Of a stretch of DNA of 6,200 nt, positions 5,070 to 6,200 are shown piece after piece. The translations under genes and the position numbers were made by a program. The notes under the pieces are model-generated. The model was given only the letters and a program-made list of their open reading frames with translations, was not told where the DNA came from and ran no database searches. Each line of letters begins with the position of its first letter. The first letter of the stretch is position 1. Origin of the DNA: Sulfurimonas sp. (lineage in GTDB: Bacteria > Campylobacterota > Campylobacteria > Campylobacterales > Sulfurimonadaceae); NCBI RefSeq assembly GCF_023229105.1, contig NZ_JALNZY010000101.1:1-6200 (forward strand), given 5' to 3'.

Positions 5070-5510
5070 ATGGAAATCAATAGAGAAGATTTTGAAGAAT
5101 CAATTGTAAATATAGGTCGTGTTACAAAAGTTGTAAAAGGTGGACGCCGTTTTCGTTTTACAGCACTTGTAGTTGTTGGTGATAAAAAAGGTACTATCGG
5201 TTATGGTGCAGGAAAAGCGAAAGAAGTTCCGGACGCTATTAAAAAAGCTGTAGATAATGCGTTTAAAAACCTAAGTAAAGTTAGTATTAAAGGTACTACA
5301 ATTGCACATGATATTGAGCATAAATACAATGCAAGTCGTGTTCTTTTAAAACCAGCATCTGAAGGTACAGGGGTAATAGCGGGTGGTTCTACTCGTCCTG
5401 TTCTTGAACTTGCAGGTATTCAAGACATACTTACAAAGTCAATTGGCTCTAATAATCCAGCTACACTAGTGCGCGCTACAGTCGAAGCACTAGGTCGCTT
5501 AAAAGGATAG
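5070..5510 (+). CDS. rpsE: 30S ribosomal protein S5
   Basis: This encodes 146 residues, somewhat shorter than the 167 of E. coli S5 but with both domains intact. S5 lies on the 30S back near the mRNA entry and the decoding centre and affects translational accuracy. The N-terminal double-stranded-RNA-binding domain shows VVKGGRRFRFTALVVVGD at 21-38, with KGGRR at 23-27 in the loop where spectinomycin resistance changes occur in E. coli; the loop looks wild type. GYGAGKAKEVPDAI follows at 44-57. The C-terminal domain has EGTGVIAGG at 98-106, VLELAGIQDIL at 111-121 and GSNNPATLVRAT at 126-137. AGGGG at 5060-5064 overlaps the rplR stop. The expected rpmD gene is missing downstream. Confidence 0.98.
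   Translation: MEINREDFEESIVNIGRVTKVVKGGRRFRFTALVVVGDKKGTIGYGAGKAKEVPDAIKKAVDNAFKNLSKVSIKGTTIAHDIEHKYNASRVLLKPASEGTGVIAGGSTRPVLELAGIQDILTKSIGSNNPATLVRATVEALGRLKG
5503..5507 (+). promoter_or_regulatory. Ribosome binding site deciding the rplO start
   Basis: AAGGA lies within the end of rpsE. It is three bases from the ATG at 5511 and six bases from the ATG at 5514. The six-base spacing fits the other genes here (five to eight bases) far better, so the second ATG is the likelier start. Confidence 0.7.
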
Positions 5511-5513
5511 ATG

Positions 5514-5912
5514 ATGGGTATTGAAAATTTAACACCGGCAGAAGGTTCTGTAAAGAATCGTAAAAGAGTCGGTCGTGGACAAGCTTCTGGAACAGGAAAG
5601 ACCGCAGGTCGTGGTTCTAAAGGTCAAAAAGCTCGTGCTGGCAGCAAGAGAAAAAGAAACTTTGAGGGTGGTCAACAACCACTCGCAAGAAGACTTCCTA
5701 AAATAGGATTTACTTCTCGTGTAATCAAGCCATACGTAATCAACGTAGAGAAAATTAAAGCGGTTGCTGAGCTTTCTGAAATAACTATGGAGAGTATCCG
5801 TGGTGTTCATAAAATAGCTGCTTGTGTTACTAAAGTTAAGTTGGTTGGTGCTACTGCTAAAGATTTAGCATCAAAAATTAAAGACGACAACGTTACTACA
5901 ACAGGTAAATAG
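5514..5912 (+). CDS. rplO: 50S ribosomal protein L15
   Basis: This encodes 132 residues. L15 is a late-assembling 50S protein that reaches deep into 23S rRNA with an extended glycine-rich basic N-terminal arm. The arm is visible at about 15-62: VKNRKRVGRGQASGTGKTAG, then GRGSKGQKARAG and FEGGQQPLARRLPKIGF, the standard family blocks. The globular C-terminal part contains VINVEKI, LSEITMESI and the end LASKIKDDNVTT. Two in-frame ATGs are adjacent at 5511 and 5514; I choose 5514 because of the ribosome binding site spacing and because MGIENLTPAEGS lines up with the Helicobacter L15 start as I recall it. The longer form would add one methionine. It directly follows rpsE, with no L30 gene between them. 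Confidence 0.96.
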   Translation: MGIENLTPAEGSVKNRKRVGRGQASGTGKTAGRGSKGQKARAGSKRKRNFEGGQQPLARRLPKIGFTSRVIKPYVINVEKIKAVAELSEITMESIRGVHKIAACVTKVKLVGATAKDLASKIKDDNVTTTGK

Positions 5913-5914
5913 TC

Positions 5915-6200
5915 GTGAATAAAAATCTAGTAAATAAGATACTTATTACTATCGGGTTTTTATTTATATATCGCCTACTGGCATACGTGCCAGTTCCCGG
6001 CGTAGATGCTTCTGTTATCGCTTCATTCTTCGACTCACATCAATCTGACGCACTTGGACTTTTTAATATGTTTAGCGGAAATGCTGTTCAAAGAATGTCA
6101 ATCATAGCTCTTGGAATTATGCCTTATATTACTGCTTCAATTATTATGGAACTTTTAGCGGCTACATTTGCTCCTCTTGGACAGATGAAAAAAGAGCGTG
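5915..6200 (+). CDS. secY: Protein translocase subunit SecY, 5' part
   Basis: The first 95 codons are present and the frame stays open to the right edge. SecY is the inner-membrane channel of the SecYEG translocon, which passes unfolded proteins across or into the membrane. Transmembrane segment 1 lies at about 9-30 (ILITIGFLFIYRLLAYVPVPGV, here read as ILITIGFLFIYRLLAY plus the conserved VPVPGV). The periplasmic plug region follows, with LGLFNMFSGNAVQRMSI at 47-63, and segment 2 starts at about 63-83 with IMPYITASIIMELL, the SecY signature. The start is GTG at 5915, the only non-ATG start here; the nearest purine-rich site is AGG at 5903-5905, nine bases upstream and weak. The next in-frame ATG is too far inside. 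Location after rplO is typical. Confidence 0.96.
   Translation, partial: MNKNLVNKILITIGFLFIYRLLAYVPVPGVDASVIASFFDSHQSDALGLFNMFSGNAVQRMSIIALGIMPYITASIIMELLAATFAPLGQMKKER

Noticed and set aside
5529..5810. Minus-strand open frame of 93 codons opposite rplO
   Set aside because: It is a shadow of the conserved L15 gene, is Ser/Thr/Phe-rich and shows no family motif.

Overview
The window is a stretch of the large ribosomal-protein gene cluster (the end of the S10 operon running into the spc operon) of a bacterium that looks like a member of the Campylobacterota (Epsilonproteobacteria), possibly Sulfurimonas-like. This placement rests on recalled family sequences, not on a search. It fits the AT-rich DNA with CGT-dominated arginine codons, a zinc-ribbon 61-residue S14, a short 76-residue L24, the absence of an L30 gene (rpmD) between rpsE and rplO, and L15 and SecY N-termini close to those I recall from Helicobacter and Campylobacter. 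All genes lie on the + strand.

Layout: the 3' end of rplB (1-54), then rpsS, rplV, rpsC, rplP, rpmC, rpsQ (S10 part), followed directly by rplN, rplX, rplE, rpsN (first half of spc). A 173-base non-coding gap follows (3573-3745). Then come rpsH, rplF, rplR, rpsE, rplO and the first 95 codons of secY, which runs off the right edge. Other than the gap, neighbours are separated by 1-14 bases or overlap: rplP/rpmC overlap by 14 bases, and rpsQ/rplN, rplN/rplX and rplE/rpsN share one base at TAATG junctions. This points to one polycistronic transcript with translational coupling.

The genes work together: S19, S3, S17, S14, S8 and S5 are 30S proteins; L2, L22, L16, L29, L14, L24, L5, L6, L18 and L15 are 50S proteins. 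SecY is the central channel of the Sec translocon, which docks on the ribosome exit site.

The one region not explained by ordinary operon content is the gap between rpsN and rpsH. It holds three good inverted repeats, including a 12-bp hairpin with a perfect 16-base palindrome in its right part and an AT-rich hairpin just upstream of the rpsH ribosome binding site. It may be a dispersed intergenic element, a processing or attenuation site, or a regulatory leader for rpsH; the sequence alone does not decide. No transposase, CRISPR array, tRNA, rRNA or phage gene is visible. I see no new multi-gene system here.
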